DNA of 54,384 nt from DASQPR01 sp035713725 (GTDB taxonomy: Bacteria; Actinomycetota; Actinomycetes; Mycobacteriales; Micromonosporaceae). The translations under genes and the position numbers were made by a program. Positions 8,112 through 17,055 of the stretch are shown here, piece after piece (position 1 is the first letter of the stretch; each line of letters begins with the position of its first letter). The notes under the pieces are model-generated. The model saw nothing but the letters and a program-made list of their open reading frames with translations. It made no database searches and was not told where the DNA came from. The DNA lies in NCBI GenBank assembly GCA_035713725.1, contig DASTMZ010000221.1, forward strand, positions 1-54,384, in the 5' to 3' direction.

Positions 8112-8160
8112 AAGGATTGTCGTGCCGCACCGCGACGGTGTGCCGCGCACCACGATCCTT
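8112..8160 (+). promoter_or_regulatory. Large leader hairpin in front of the LLM oxidoreductase gene
   Basis: Positions 8112-8128 (AAGGATTGTCGTGCCGC) pair with 8145-8160 (GCGCACCACGATCCTT), giving about 15 base pairs with one mismatch and one bulge. The ribosome binding sequence GGGAG starts at 8161, immediately after the stem. It could be the terminator of the aminotransferase gene (stop at 8080), an attenuator, or a DNA operator. No T-run follows. Confidence 0.5.
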
Positions 8161-8173
8161 GGGAGACGCGCTG

Positions 8174-9037
8174 ATGCAGATCGGACTCCAGATCCCTGAC
8201 TTCACTCGACCGGAGGGCGCCGCCACGCTCGGACCGGCGCTCGCGCAAGTGGCGCGCACCGCCGACGACAACGGCTTCGATTTTGTCGGCGTGATGGACC
8301 ACTTCTTCCAGATCGGCGCGGTCGGGCCGGCCGAGGACGACATGCTCGAGGCATATACGACGCTTGGTTTCCTCGCCGCGCATACCGCCCGCGCAAAGCT
8401 GCTCACCATCGTGACCGGTGTGCACTACCGGTCCGCGGGGCTGCTGGCGAAGACCGTGACGACGCTTGACGTGCTCTCCAGCGGTCGCGCCTGGCTCGGC
8501 ATCGGCGCCGGATGGAACGAGGAAGAGTCACTCGGCCTCGGCCTCGGCTTCCCGCCGGTCGCCCAGCGGTTCCAGCAACTCGAGGAGACACTGCAGATCT
8601 GCCTGCAGATGTGGAGCGGCGACGAGACGCCGTACGAGGGGCGTCATTACCAGCTGCGCCGGCCGCTGAACGTACCGCAGGCGCTGCAGCGGCCACATCC
8701 GCCGATCATGATCGGTGGCGGCGGCGAGCGGAAGACGCTCCGGCTCGTCGCGAAATACGCCGACGCGTGCAACTTGTTCGCCATGCCGCAGGTCGGCAAG
8801 AAGCTCGATGTGCTCAAGCGACATTGCGACGACGTCGGCCGCGACTACGACGAGATCCTCAAGACGGCCTACTACCGCTTCGACACGAGCAACGGTCCGG
8901 AGAAGATTCTCCATGACCTCCGCCGGCTCGCCGGGCTGGGATTCCAGGCGGCCATCGGCGTCGTTCGCGATGTGTACGCGTTGAAACCGCTCGAGATCAT
9001 CGGCCGGGACGTCATCCCGGAGGCCGCCGAGTTCTGA
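8174..9037 (+). CDS. LLM class (luciferase-like) F420-dependent oxidoreductase
   Basis: A 287-residue TIM-barrel flavin/F420 enzyme. Recognisable pieces are MQIGLQIPDF, FVGVMDHFFQI, AKLLTIVTGVHYRSAGLLAKTVTTLDVLSSGRAWLGIGAGWNEEE and PPIMIGGGGERKTLRLVAKYADACN, which match the actinobacterial F420-dependent LLM branch. Such enzymes transfer hydride between reduced F420 and small organic substrates. The physiological substrate is not predictable. The ATG at 8174 follows GGGAGA at a good distance; the open frame upstream runs through the leader hairpin and is rejected as coding. An MFS gene follows 77 bases later. Confidence 0.88.
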   Translation: MQIGLQIPDFTRPEGAATLGPALAQVARTADDNGFDFVGVMDHFFQIGAVGPAEDDMLEAYTTLGFLAAHTARAKLLTIVTGVHYRSAGLLAKTVTTLDVLSSGRAWLGIGAGWNEEESLGLGLGFPPVAQRFQQLEETLQICLQMWSGDETPYEGRHYQLRRPLNVPQALQRPHPPIMIGGGGERKTLRLVAKYADACNLFAMPQVGKKLDVLKRHCDDVGRDYDEILKTAYYRFDTSNGPEKILHDLRRLAGLGFQAAIGVVRDVYALKPLEIIGRDVIPEAAEF

Positions 9038-9114
9038 GCCGCCGCGATCGGCGCGCACAATGGATGCGGCATGTCGGGTCATCGCCGACCCATCGTCGAC
9101 GACTGTGAGGACCC

Positions 9115-10377
9115 GTGGCCCCGATTTCGGAGCGCATGACGCTGCAACGTGACCGGCCGACCTGGCTTATCTACACGCAGCTCAGCGTCTACGCCTACTT
9201 TCTGTATGCCTTTGCGCCGACGGTTACCTTGCTGCGCGACGAGGAACGCGTCAGCGACGCGGTGGCCGGTCTGCACGGCACGACGTACGCGGCCGGCGTG
9301 ATCGTCATCGGGCTGCTCGGAGCGCGCATCGTGGCACGGCTCGGTCGGGAACGCGCGCTATGGCTGTTCCTCGCCGCGCTGTGCGCGTCGATCGCGGTCT
9401 ACGCGAGCGTGCCATCGCTACCGGTGACGCTTATCGGTGCGTTGGTGTGCGGCGGATCCGCGTCCGGAATCACGTTCGCGGTCGCCGCCGCGTTGGTGGA
9501 GCGGCACGGCTCGGCCGGACCGGCGGCGATGACCGAGGCGAACGCGTTGGCCGCCGCGGCCGGCGTTGTCGGGCCGCTGGCGGTTGGTGGCTCGGTGAGC
9601 CTCGGGTACGGATGGCGGCCGGCCGTCCTGATCGTCATCGCGTTGATCGCCGTGCTCTACATGTGCCGGCGCGCATTCCGCGACGTCGGCGGCGTGGCGC
9701 CGATGCGAGCCGTGGGCGGTTCGGCCGTCGCGCCGCAGCAGGATGCGCGGCGTCCCCCGCTCGGGCGCCAGTTCTGGCTCGGCTGCACCGTCGTCGTGCT
9801 CTGCGTCGGCGTGGAATTCTGCATGACGCTGTGGTCCGCACAGTTGCTGCGCGATCGCAGCCACGCGACGCCGGCCCTCGCGGCGACCGGCGTCACCGCG
9901 ATCGTGGGCGGCATGTGCGTCGGTCGCGCGCTCGGCTCGCGACTGGCCCGCCGATACCGCGTCGATCCGCTGCTGTTCGGCGCGTTCGCGGTGACCGCGG
10001 CCGGTTTCGCGGTGTTCTGGACGGCGACCGACGCCGCGGTTGCGTTCACCGGTCTCGCGATCACCGGGCTCGGCATGGCGCTGCACTATCCGCTGGCACT
10101 GTCGCGTGCGATCGACGCCGCGTCTGGCTACGCCGACCGGGCCAGCTCGCTCGTCACGCTCGGCGGCGGCTTCGCGATCGGTGCGGCGCCCTTCCTGCTC
10201 GGTGCGATCGCCGACGGCGTGACGGTGCGGTACGCGTTCCTCCTCGTACCCGTGCTGCTCGCGGCCGCGACCGCGACGCTTGTCGCAGCGCACAACCGAC
10301 CGCGCCTGGATCGGGTGCCGCTGCCCCGTGTTGACACCGCGGACACTGCGACGGTGTCCGCTCCACATGCCGGGTAG
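9115..10377 (+). CDS. MFS transporter
   Basis: A 420-residue membrane protein with about twelve hydrophobic segments. Segments include TWLIYTQLSVYAYFLYAFAPTVTLL, GTTYAAGVIVIGLLGARIVARLGRERALW (the loop 2-3 signature region) and FTGLAITGLGMALHYPLAL. It belongs to the broad MFS_1 class of single-component efflux or uptake carriers. The GTG start at 9115 is preceded by GTGAGGA. The stop is only five bases from the stop of the convergent ABC-F gene, leaving no separate terminator. The substrate is unknown. Confidence 0.85.
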   Translation: MAPISERMTLQRDRPTWLIYTQLSVYAYFLYAFAPTVTLLRDEERVSDAVAGLHGTTYAAGVIVIGLLGARIVARLGRERALWLFLAALCASIAVYASVPSLPVTLIGALVCGGSASGITFAVAAALVERHGSAGPAAMTEANALAAAAGVVGPLAVGGSVSLGYGWRPAVLIVIALIAVLYMCRRAFRDVGGVAPMRAVGGSAVAPQQDARRPPLGRQFWLGCTVVVLCVGVEFCMTLWSAQLLRDRSHATPALAATGVTAIVGGMCVGRALGSRLARRYRVDPLLFGAFAVTAAGFAVFWTATDAAVAFTGLAITGLGMALHYPLALSRAIDAASGYADRASSLVTLGGGFAIGAAPFLLGAIADGVTVRYAFLLVPVLLAAATATLVAAHNRPRLDRVPLPRVDTADTATVSAPHAG

Positions 10378-10382
10378 CCGGG

Positions 10383-12023
10383 TTACCGCCGCTCGTGGAC
10401 GGTGCCGCGCGACACGTCGACGCGTCGCGTGGTGTGAACCGCGTCGAGCATGCGCCTGTCGTGCGTCACGAGCAGCAGGGTGCCGGGATAGCTGGCGAGC
10501 GCCGACTCGAGCTGTTCGATGGCCGGCAGGTCAAGGTGGTTCGTCGGCTCGTCGAGCACGAGCAGGTTGACACCGCGCGCCTGCAGCAGAGCGAGCGCCG
10601 CTCGAGTGCGCTCCCCCGGCGACAAGGTCGCGGCCGGCCGCAGCACGTGAGCGCCGCGCAGGCCGAACTTCGCGAGCAGCGTACGAACGTCCGCGTCCGA
10701 CATCGACGGCACCGCCGCGCCGAACGCGCGCGCCAGCGTCTCGGTGCCGAGGAACAGGCCACGCGCTTGATCCACCTCGCCCACGACCACACCGGAACCG
10801 AGCGACGCGTCACCGATCTCGAGCGGGATCCGGCCGAGCAGGGCGCCGAGCAACGTCGTCTTGCCGGACCCGTTCGCGCCGATGATCGCGACCCGGTCCG
10901 CAAAGTCGATCTGGAGGTCGACCGGGCCGAGCGTGAAATCGCCACGGCGCACCACGGCGTTCCGCAACGACGCGACGATCGTGCCGGAGCGCGGTGCCGC
11001 CGCGATCGTCATCCGCAACTCCCACTCCTTGCGCGGCTCGTCGACGACGTCCAGCCGTTCGATCAGCCGCTCGGTCTGGCGTGCCTTCGCGGCCTGCTTC
11101 TCGGTCGCCTCGGCATGGAACTTCCGGATGCGCTTGTCGTTGTCGGTCGCCTTCCGGCGGGCGTTGCGGACGCCGACCTCCATCCAGCTGCGCTGCATTC
11201 GTGCGCGCGCTTCGAGATCCGAGCGGGTCTGCGCATACTCTTCGTACTCCTCGCGAGCATGGCGCCGGGCCACGTCGCGCTCCTCGAGGTAGGCCGCGTA
11301 GCCCCCGCCGTACGTGTTGACCTGGTGCTGTGCCACGTCGAGCTCGACGACGCGGGTGACCGTACGGGTCAGGAACTCCCGGTCGTGGCTGACCACCACG
11401 GTGCCGGCGCGCAGCCCGGCGACGAATCCCTCGAGCCGAGCGAGCCCGTCGAGGTCCAGGTCGTTTGTCGGCTCGTCGAGCAGGAACACGTCATAGCGCG
11501 ACAGCAGCAGTGACGCGAGGCCGGCGCGAGCGGCCTGACCGCCGGACAGCGAGGCCATCGGCTGGTCCAGGTCGATCGCCAGGCCGAGATCGGCCGCGAC
11601 CGCCTCGGCGCGCTCCTCGAGGTCCGCGCCGCCGAGCCCGAGCCAGCGTTCGAGTGCACGTGCGTAGGTCTCGCCGGCACCTACGGCGTGGCGCGCGAGT
11701 GCGTCCGCGGCCGCCGCCATCTCGTCGTGCGCGTCGGTCACGCCAGTGCGGCGGCCAACGAACGCTCGAACCGTTTCGCCGGGCCGGCGTTCGGGTTCCT
11801 GCGGCAGGTGCCCGACCGTCGCGTGTGGCGGGCTCACCGCGACCGTGCCGTGTTCCGGCGCATCGAGCCCGGCGAGGATGCGCAGCAACGTCGACTTGCC
11901 GGCACCGTTCGCTCCGACCAAGCCGATCACGTCGCCCGGCGCCACGACGATGTCGAGGGCGGCGAAGAGGCTTCGGTCACCGTGCCCGGCCGCGAGTCCC
12001 TTGGCGACGAGAGTGGCGGTCAT
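10383..12023 (-). CDS. ABC-F family ATP-binding protein
   Basis: A 546-residue soluble protein with two ABC domains and no membrane segment. Domain 1 has Walker A GANGAGKST (near residue 39), signature LSGGQAARAGLA and LLDEPTNDLDLDG. A charged alpha-helical linker follows (EEYEEYAQTRSDLEARARMQ). Domain 2 has GANGSGKTT, LSPGERTRA and LVLDEPTNHLDLPAIEQ. This is the ABC-F plan. Members bind the ribosomal E site, and many actinobacterial ones with the LSPGERTRA signature protect against macrolide-, lincosamide- or streptogramin-type antibiotics. Whether this one is for resistance or translation quality control cannot be decided. No Shine-Dalgarno precedes the ATG; TAGGAT lies 10 bases upstream. 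Confidence 0.9.
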   Translation of the reverse strand: MTATLVAKGLAAGHGDRSLFAALDIVVAPGDVIGLVGANGAGKSTLLRILAGLDAPEHGTVAVSPPHATVGHLPQEPERRPGETVRAFVGRRTGVTDAHDEMAAAADALARHAVGAGETYARALERWLGLGGADLEERAEAVAADLGLAIDLDQPMASLSGGQAARAGLASLLLSRYDVFLLDEPTNDLDLDGLARLEGFVAGLRAGTVVVSHDREFLTRTVTRVVELDVAQHQVNTYGGGYAAYLEERDVARRHAREEYEEYAQTRSDLEARARMQRSWMEVGVRNARRKATDNDKRIRKFHAEATEKQAAKARQTERLIERLDVVDEPRKEWELRMTIAAAPRSGTIVASLRNAVVRRGDFTLGPVDLQIDFADRVAIIGANGSGKTTLLGALLGRIPLEIGDASLGSGVVVGEVDQARGLFLGTETLARAFGAAVPSMSDADVRTLLAKFGLRGAHVLRPAATLSPGERTRAALALLQARGVNLLVLDEPTNHLDLPAIEQLESALASYPGTLLLVTHDRRMLDAVHTTRRVDVSRGTVHERR

Positions 12024-12032
12024 GACGTGTCG

Positions 12033-12038
12033 ATCCTA
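12033..12038 (-). promoter_or_regulatory. -10 element of the ABC-F gene, near-leaderless
   Basis: TAGGAT on the minus strand ends nine bases before the ATG at 12023, so transcription would begin within a few bases of the start codon. No Shine-Dalgarno is visible, which fits a leaderless or near-leaderless mRNA. No convincing -35 was found. Confidence 0.3.
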
Positions 12039-12118
12039 TCGGGGCGGCGGCGCCGGCCGGTCGCGAAGTCGGCGCCCGGGACCGGCGCTCCTGCGGTGGG
12101 GACCGGCGCGCTGGCATG

Positions 12119-13042
12119 TCAGGCGGTGCGCAGATGGTCGATTTCGTGTGGGAACGCGGCGAGGTATGCGTGCACCGACATCGGTTCGTGACCAGTGATG
12201 TCGGCGACCGTGGTAGCGATCGAGGCGAGTTCGCTGGCGGCCACCGCGGCGTACGTCGTGACCCACCCCGCGACCTCCCAGTCCGGCGCGCCGTACGACG
12301 CGCGGGAGGCGTACGCCTGATCCAGCGTCTCGGCGTCGTACGTGATGAGTCGACCCGACGCGGCCGTGAGCGCCGCCACGAACTCGGCCATCGTGATCGC
12401 CTCCGGCCCGGTGACGTCGTAGGTCCGGCCGTGGTGCGCCGTCTCGCCGGTGATCGAGGCAGTCAGTACGGCAGCCGCGACGTCCGCGATGTCCTCGCGC
12501 GTGACACCGGCGAACCGCCCGTCACCGGCCGGACCGCGCAACACACCGTCCGGGCCGACGAAGTGCGTCAACAGATCCAGGTACAGGTTGTTGCGCAGCA
12601 TCGTGTACGCCACGTCGTGCGACTTGATGTGTTCCTCGGTGTGGTAGTGGTCGCGGGCGAAGGTGAACGTCGCCTGCGGCGCTGCGCCGGCGAACGACAC
12701 GTAGACGACATGCGCTACGCCCGCGTCGACCGCCGCGTCCACCGCGGTCGCGTGCACCGCACGACGGTCCGGCGACTCGCTCGCCGAGACAAGGAACACC
12801 GTGTGTACGCCGGAGAGCGCCGCGACCATCGCGTCTCCATCGCGGTACCCACCCGGCAACGCGGTCACCTCGGCGCCTGGCAACGATGGCGCACGTGACG
12901 CGTCCCGTACGACGAGTCGCTGCGCGACGCCGGCCGCAGCGAGCCGACGTGCGACTCGGCTGCCGAGCGCACCAGTCGCCCCGGTGACGGCGACGATCCG
13001 ACCGTCGGATGGGGCGCTATCGAACGGGGCGCTGGATGTCAT
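12119..13042 (-). CDS. NmrA-like NAD(P)-binding protein (atypical SDR)
   Basis: A 307-residue Rossmann protein. Its dinucleotide motif TGATGALGSRVARRLAAAG (near residues 20-38) and the pattern LSGVHTVFLVSASESPDRRAVH...HVVYVSFAGAAP fit the NmrA/SDR_a5 type, with the conserved segment MLRNNLYLDLL. These proteins either reduce substrates with NADPH, as in NAD(P)H:quinone oxidoreductase type 2, or act as redox sensors. The ATG at 13042 was chosen over 13159 because the upstream part is a GC-rich repeat region giving an Ala/Arg-rich peptide. Confidence 0.82.
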   Translation of the reverse strand: MTSSAPFDSAPSDGRIVAVTGATGALGSRVARRLAAAGVAQRLVVRDASRAPSLPGAEVTALPGGYRDGDAMVAALSGVHTVFLVSASESPDRRAVHATAVDAAVDAGVAHVVYVSFAGAAPQATFTFARDHYHTEEHIKSHDVAYTMLRNNLYLDLLTHFVGPDGVLRGPAGDGRFAGVTREDIADVAAAVLTASITGETAHHGRTYDVTGPEAITMAEFVAALTAASGRLITYDAETLDQAYASRASYGAPDWEVAGWVTTYAAVAASELASIATTVADITGHEPMSVHAYLAAFPHEIDHLRTA

Positions 13043-13079
13043 GGACACATTCTGCCTCGCCGCGAACGGGCGCCCGGTC

Positions 13080-13139
13080 GCTTGCGCGGCGCGAACGGCG
13101 CGCCGACCGCTGGGCGGTCCGGCCGCTTGCGCGGCGCGA
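13080..13139. repeat. 45-bp-spaced direct repeat in a divergent intergenic region
   Basis: GCTTGCGCGGCGCGA occurs at 13080-13094 and again at 13125-13139, each preceded by CGGYC. The pair lies between the NmrA-like and hypothetical gene starts. It could be paired binding sites or a local duplication. Confidence 0.4.
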
Positions 13140-13167
13140 TCGCCCGGCCGATGCGACACTGCCGGAC

Positions 13168-13779
13168 ATGAGCCAACGCTCCGACGGCCTGAGCGCGATG
13201 CGGACCTTCGACCCGGTGCGCCTCGGGCTCGCCGAGGCCGACGCCTGGGTGGCGTACTACCGACGGCAGTGGTTCGCGTTCCTGCGCGCCGTCGTCGCGA
13301 TGGTACGCATCGGATTTGCGTTGCCGTTCCCGCGCAGCCTGCAAGGTGCGTGGTACGTGCTGCGTGGCAACCAGTTGTGGGCGCCGTTCCCGGACAACGA
13401 CGCGGCCGGGGCGCTCGCGCAGATGCGCAAGTTCTACGAACTCGTAGCAGCCGCCCACGACGAGGTGTTCAACGTCAAGGACGCCGCGGAACTCGAGATC
13501 GGGTGGTGGCGTGCCCATCGTGAGCTGCAGCACCGGGACGCCTACCCGGAGGCGACCCACGATCGGCTGGTCGACGCGCTCGCCTCGCTCTACGCGCATG
13601 TGTATAGCGTGCCGGTCGAGAGCGTGGAGTCGGCCGCCGAAGCGCGCGCCGAGGCGATGGCGATCTCCGACGCATGGGTGGCCGCCGGATGCGACCCGTC
13701 GAGCCCGGCGTTGGACGCCGAACGGCAGGCGCTCGTGCGTGGGTACACCGCGTTGCGCGCCGCGGTCGGGTACGGCTGA
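13168..13779 (+). CDS. Hypothetical protein, mostly alpha-helical
   Basis: A 203-residue protein starting MSQRSDGLSAMRTFDPVRLGLAEADAWVAYYRRQWFAFL. It appears helical throughout, with a Trp/Tyr-rich N-terminal half, a moderately hydrophobic segment (AVVAMVRIGFALPF) and conserved-looking EIGWWRAHRELQHRD. I do not recognise a characterised family. The ATG at 13168 begins the protein-like sequence; the upstream open frame runs through the GC-rich direct repeat. It is divergent from the NmrA-like gene and convergent with pntB, with the 89-bp near-palindrome just after its stop. Confidence 0.7.
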   Translation: MSQRSDGLSAMRTFDPVRLGLAEADAWVAYYRRQWFAFLRAVVAMVRIGFALPFPRSLQGAWYVLRGNQLWAPFPDNDAAGALAQMRKFYELVAAAHDEVFNVKDAAELEIGWWRAHRELQHRDAYPEATHDRLVDALASLYAHVYSVPVESVESAAEARAEAMAISDAWVAAGCDPSSPALDAERQALVRGYTALRAAVGYG

Positions 13780-13795
13780 CCGCTCGTCAGGTGTC

Positions 13796-13884
13796 CATGA
13801 TCACGACGAGTGCGGTCTGGTGGTCGTCGAGAGTCCGGTTCCGGCCTTGATCACGACAATAAGACCGCAGTCGTTCGGATCATG
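13796..13884. repeat. 89-bp near-palindrome between convergent genes
   Basis: Positions 13796-13827 and the reverse complement of 13853-13884 agree at about 25 of 32 positions (shared blocks CATGATC, TGCGGTCT, GTCGT), around a centre CCGG-TT-CCGG at 13835-13844. It fills the gap between two convergent stop codons, so a bidirectional terminator is the simplest role. Its length and imperfect symmetry also suit a small palindromic mobile or REP-like repeat. Confidence 0.6.
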
Positions 13885-13889
13885 AAGGC

Positions 13890-15326
13890 TCAGCCGACGA
13901 GAGTCTTGACCGCCGCCACGAGTTCGGCCAGCCCCTTCTTCGCGTCCGCGAAATACATGCCGGTCTTCGGGTCGGAGTAGAGCTCGTTGTCGATGCCGGC
14001 GTACCCGGTCGCCATTGACCGCTTGATCACGATCACGCTCTTCGCATGGTCGACGTCCAGGATCGGCATGCCGGAGACCGGGTTGCCGGGACGTCGAGCG
14101 GCCGGGTTGATGACGTCGTTCGCACCGATCACGAGCGCCACATCGGTGCGCGGGAAGTCGGGATTGATCTCGTCCATCTCTCGCAGCAGCGAATACGGCA
14201 CGTTCGCCTCGGCGAGCAACACGTTCATGTGACCGGGCATGCGACCGGCGACCGGGTGGATGGCGTACGACACGTCGACGCCGCGACTCTCCAGCAGATC
14301 GGCGAGCTCGCGCACCTCGTGCTGCGCCTGCGCCGCGGCGAGACCGTACCCCGGCACGATGATCACCTTCGACGCGTACGCGAGCTGGATCGCCGCGTCG
14401 TCCGCCTTCACCTCGCGCAGTGATCCGCCGGTCACCGCAGCGGTATCGCCGGCCGAGTCCCCGGTGCCGAACCCGCCCACGACAATCGCTGGTATCGACC
14501 GGTTCATCGCGTCGGCCATCAACTTCGTGAGGATGCCGCCGGACGCGCCGACGAGCGCACCGGCGATGATGAGCACGCTGTTGTTTACGACGAAGCCGGC
14601 CATTGCGACGGCCGTACCCGTGAATGCGTTGAGCAGTGAGATGACCACGGGCATGTCGGCGCCACCGATCGGCAGCACCATCGTGACGCCGAACGCCAGC
14701 GACGCCACCAACACCGCGGCGAGCAGGCCGATCGCGGCCGCATCGGAGGTCGGTGGCGCGGCGATCAGCCAGATCCCGCCGCCCAGCATCACGACGGTCA
14801 GCACGATGTTGAGGATGCGCACGCCGGTGAACACGATCGGGCTCGACGAGATCGTGCCCTGAAGCTTGCCGGACGCGATCAGCGAACCGGCGAACGTGAC
14901 CGCGCCGATGATGACGTCGAGTACGGTCGCGATGATGCCCTTCGAGCCCATCTCCGCCGCACCGCCGTTCGTGGTGGTCGTGACGAAGTCGTAGATCGCG
15001 ACGATGGCGGCCGCACCGCCACCCACCGCGTTGAACAAGCTGACCAGCTGCGGTATGGCGGTCATCGCGACGCGCCGAGCGCTCAGCAGGCCGAGGCCCG
15101 CGCCGAACGCGGCACCGACGATCAGCACCACCCACCCGATCGGCTTCACCGTGCCGGCGTGAATGATCAGCACGAGTGTTGCGACGACCGCGGCGATCAT
15201 GCCAGCGGCCGATACCTGGTTGCCGCGCCGGGCGGTGGCCGGCGAGTTCATCAGGTGCAGACCGATCACGAAGCACACCGCGGCGAGCAGGTAGACAAGC
15301 TCGACGCCGTTCTCGACGCCGCTCAT
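13890..15326 (-). CDS. pntB: NAD(P) transhydrogenase beta subunit
   Basis: A 478-residue protein. The N-terminal half has about eight to nine transmembrane helices (VELVYLLAAVCFVIGLHLM onward). The C-terminal half is the NADP(H)-binding domain III with VIIVPGYGLAAAQAQHEV, YAIHPVAGRMPGHMNVLLAEA, DVALVIGANDVINPAA and SMATGYAGIDNELY, all characteristic of PntB. With the two alpha subunits it couples proton movement across the membrane to hydride transfer from NADH to NADP+, supplying NADPH. The ATG overlaps the upstream subunit stop as ATGA. It is last in a three-gene operon, which ends at the near-palindrome. Confidence 0.95.
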   Translation of the reverse strand: MSGVENGVELVYLLAAVCFVIGLHLMNSPATARRGNQVSAAGMIAAVVATLVLIIHAGTVKPIGWVVLIVGAAFGAGLGLLSARRVAMTAIPQLVSLFNAVGGGAAAIVAIYDFVTTTTNGGAAEMGSKGIIATVLDVIIGAVTFAGSLIASGKLQGTISSSPIVFTGVRILNIVLTVVMLGGGIWLIAAPPTSDAAAIGLLAAVLVASLAFGVTMVLPIGGADMPVVISLLNAFTGTAVAMAGFVVNNSVLIIAGALVGASGGILTKLMADAMNRSIPAIVVGGFGTGDSAGDTAAVTGGSLREVKADDAAIQLAYASKVIIVPGYGLAAAQAQHEVRELADLLESRGVDVSYAIHPVAGRMPGHMNVLLAEANVPYSLLREMDEINPDFPRTDVALVIGANDVINPAARRPGNPVSGMPILDVDHAKSVIVIKRSMATGYAGIDNELYSDPKTGMYFADAKKGLAELVAAVKTLVG

Positions 15327-15679
15327 CGGGTGAGCTCCGCCGCGTCGCGCCGGTCGGCAACCGACTCCGTCACCGGGTCGCCGGCGGTCACCGCGGGCGG
15401 TGTCGGCCGCTTGCGGAACATGCCGAGCATGCGGTCCGTGACGACGTATCCGCCGACCACGTTCATGCCGGCGAACGCCGCCGCGATGAAGCCGAGAATG
15501 TAGCCGATCGCGTTGTCCGCGCTGACCGCTATCAGCATCGCGCCGACCAGCACCACGCCGTGGATCGAGTTCGCCGCCGACATCAACGGCGTGTGCAGCG
15601 TCGCCGGCACCTTACTGATCACCTCGAAGCCCACGAGCAGGCTGAGGACGAAGATGCTGAACGCGGCGAGCAGGGTCAT
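15323..15679 (-). CDS. pntAB: NAD(P) transhydrogenase alpha-2 (membrane) subunit
   Basis: A 118-residue protein with three hydrophobic helices (LLAAFSIFVLSLLVGFEVI, SIHGVVLVGAMLIAVS, GYILGFIAAAFAGMNVVGGYVVTDRML), the separate membrane part of the alpha subunit found when transhydrogenase is encoded by three genes. SKVPATLHTPLMSAANSIHG and NVVGGYVVTDRML are family motifs. It overlaps both neighbours by four bases. The C-terminal 30 residues are a charged tail of low conservation. It builds the proton channel together with PntB. Confidence 0.93.
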   Translation of the reverse strand: MTLLAAFSIFVLSLLVGFEVISKVPATLHTPLMSAANSIHGVVLVGAMLIAVSADNAIGYILGFIAAAFAGMNVVGGYVVTDRMLGMFRKRPTPPAVTAGDPVTESVADRRDAAELTR

Positions 15680-16866
15680 CCGGCACGTCCTTGGTCGGAG
15701 GGTTCGCCAGCGGTCCCGGCGGGGATCGGATTCAGGGCGCCGTTGGTGGCGGCGTGCACGACCGCGCCGTCATGCGTGATCACGATGCCGGCCTGGATCT
15801 CGTCGGTCAGGTCGATCGCCAACTCACCGTCGTGCACCAGGTGGGTGAGAAGAGCACAAACATTGCGGCTGTACGCGGCCGATGCGGCGCCCGGTGCGTC
15901 GGCCGCGAGGTTGCCGGCGCCCACGATCGTCACGCCGTTGGCCGTCACAACTGTCTCGTCCGGCCGGGATCCGGCGACGTTGCCACCGAACTCGCTCGCA
16001 CCGAGGTCGACGACGACGGATCCGGGCGACATCGCGGCCACCGCCGCCTCGGTGACGAGCAGCGGTGGCCGGCGACCGGGCACCTGCGCGGTGGTGATGA
16101 CCACGTTGTGCTTGGCGATGTGCGACATGAGCTCGGCCTGTTGCGCCTGCTGTTCCTCAGCGGTCAGCGCGCGGGCATACCCACCTTCGCCAGCGCCGCC
16201 CGCCACGGACGTCAGGCGCAGGAACTGCGCACCCAGCGACTCCACCTCCGCGGCGGATGCCGGCCGCACGTCGTAGGCGCGGACCACCGCGCCGAGCCGC
16301 CGTACTGTCGCGATCGCCTGCAGTCCCGCGACGCCGGCGCCGAGCACGAGGACCTCGGCCGGACGCGCGGTGCCGGCCGCGGTCACCAGCAGCGGGAAAT
16401 AGCGGTCGTACACGGACGCCGCGAGCAGCGCCGCACGGTAGCCCGCCACACTCGCCTGCGAGCTCAACACGTCCATCGACTGCGCGCGGCTGACCGTGCG
16501 CGGCAGGCCGTCCAGACTGATCGCGGTCACGCCCGCGGCCGCAAGGTCGGCGGCGTAACCCGGATCCGTGAGCGGTCGCAACAGGCCGATGACGACCTGT
16601 CCGGGCCGCAGCGCGCCAATCGTCGCCGGCGCCGGTTGACCGACCGACACGAGCACGTCCGCGGTCTTGCGCACCTCGTCGCCGTCCATCACGTTCGCGC
16701 CGGCCTGTTCGTACGCCTCGTCGGGGAACCAGGACGCGGCGCCCGCGCCGGTCTCCACGAGCACGTCGATGTCCAGAGACTTCAGACGCCCCACCGCCTC
16801 CGGCGTGAGCGCGACACGGCGTTCCCCCGCCGCGGTCTCCTTGATCGCCGCAACCTTCAACGCCAT
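15676..16866 (-). CDS. pntAA: NAD(P) transhydrogenase alpha-1 (NAD-binding) subunit
   Basis: A 396-residue soluble NAD(H)-binding subunit of the alanine dehydrogenase/PntA family. It begins MALKVAAIKETAAGERRVALTPEAV. It contains SSQASVAGYRAALLAA and the dinucleotide fold VLVLGAGVAGLQAIATVRRLGAVVRAYDVRP, then ITTAQVPGRRPPLLVTEAAVAAM and VVDLGASEFGGNV. The ATG at 16866 is supported by the strong ribosome binding sequence GGAGGAGG; longer starts are rejected. As the first gene it is followed by the membrane subunits in the order AA-AB-B with ATGA overlaps. Confidence 0.94.
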   Translation of the reverse strand: MALKVAAIKETAAGERRVALTPEAVGRLKSLDIDVLVETGAGAASWFPDEAYEQAGANVMDGDEVRKTADVLVSVGQPAPATIGALRPGQVVIGLLRPLTDPGYAADLAAAGVTAISLDGLPRTVSRAQSMDVLSSQASVAGYRAALLAASVYDRYFPLLVTAAGTARPAEVLVLGAGVAGLQAIATVRRLGAVVRAYDVRPASAAEVESLGAQFLRLTSVAGGAGEGGYARALTAEEQQAQQAELMSHIAKHNVVITTAQVPGRRPPLLVTEAAVAAMSPGSVVVDLGASEFGGNVAGSRPDETVVTANGVTIVGAGNLAADAPGAASAAYSRNVCALLTHLVHDGELAIDLTDEIQAGIVITHDGAVVHAATNGALNPIPAGTAGEPSDQGRAG

Positions 16867-17055
16867 GTGGTGCGAAACCTCCTCCAGCCGCGGGTGGCCC
16901 GCCGGTTCGCGGCGACCACAGCCGCGCCGGTCCTCGGCAACCGACGTGCTCCATCCCACCGCACGCTGACGAGCCGGGTCGGCAACCTGCGCAAGCATAT
17001 GCCGCTACGCCCGTGCGACCGCGACCCCGGCACGCGCGCACCGGCACGCCGTCGG

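Noticed and set aside
6740..8425. 561-residue minus-strand frame
   Set aside because: Antisense to the aminotransferase and LLM genes, which both have clear family motifs.
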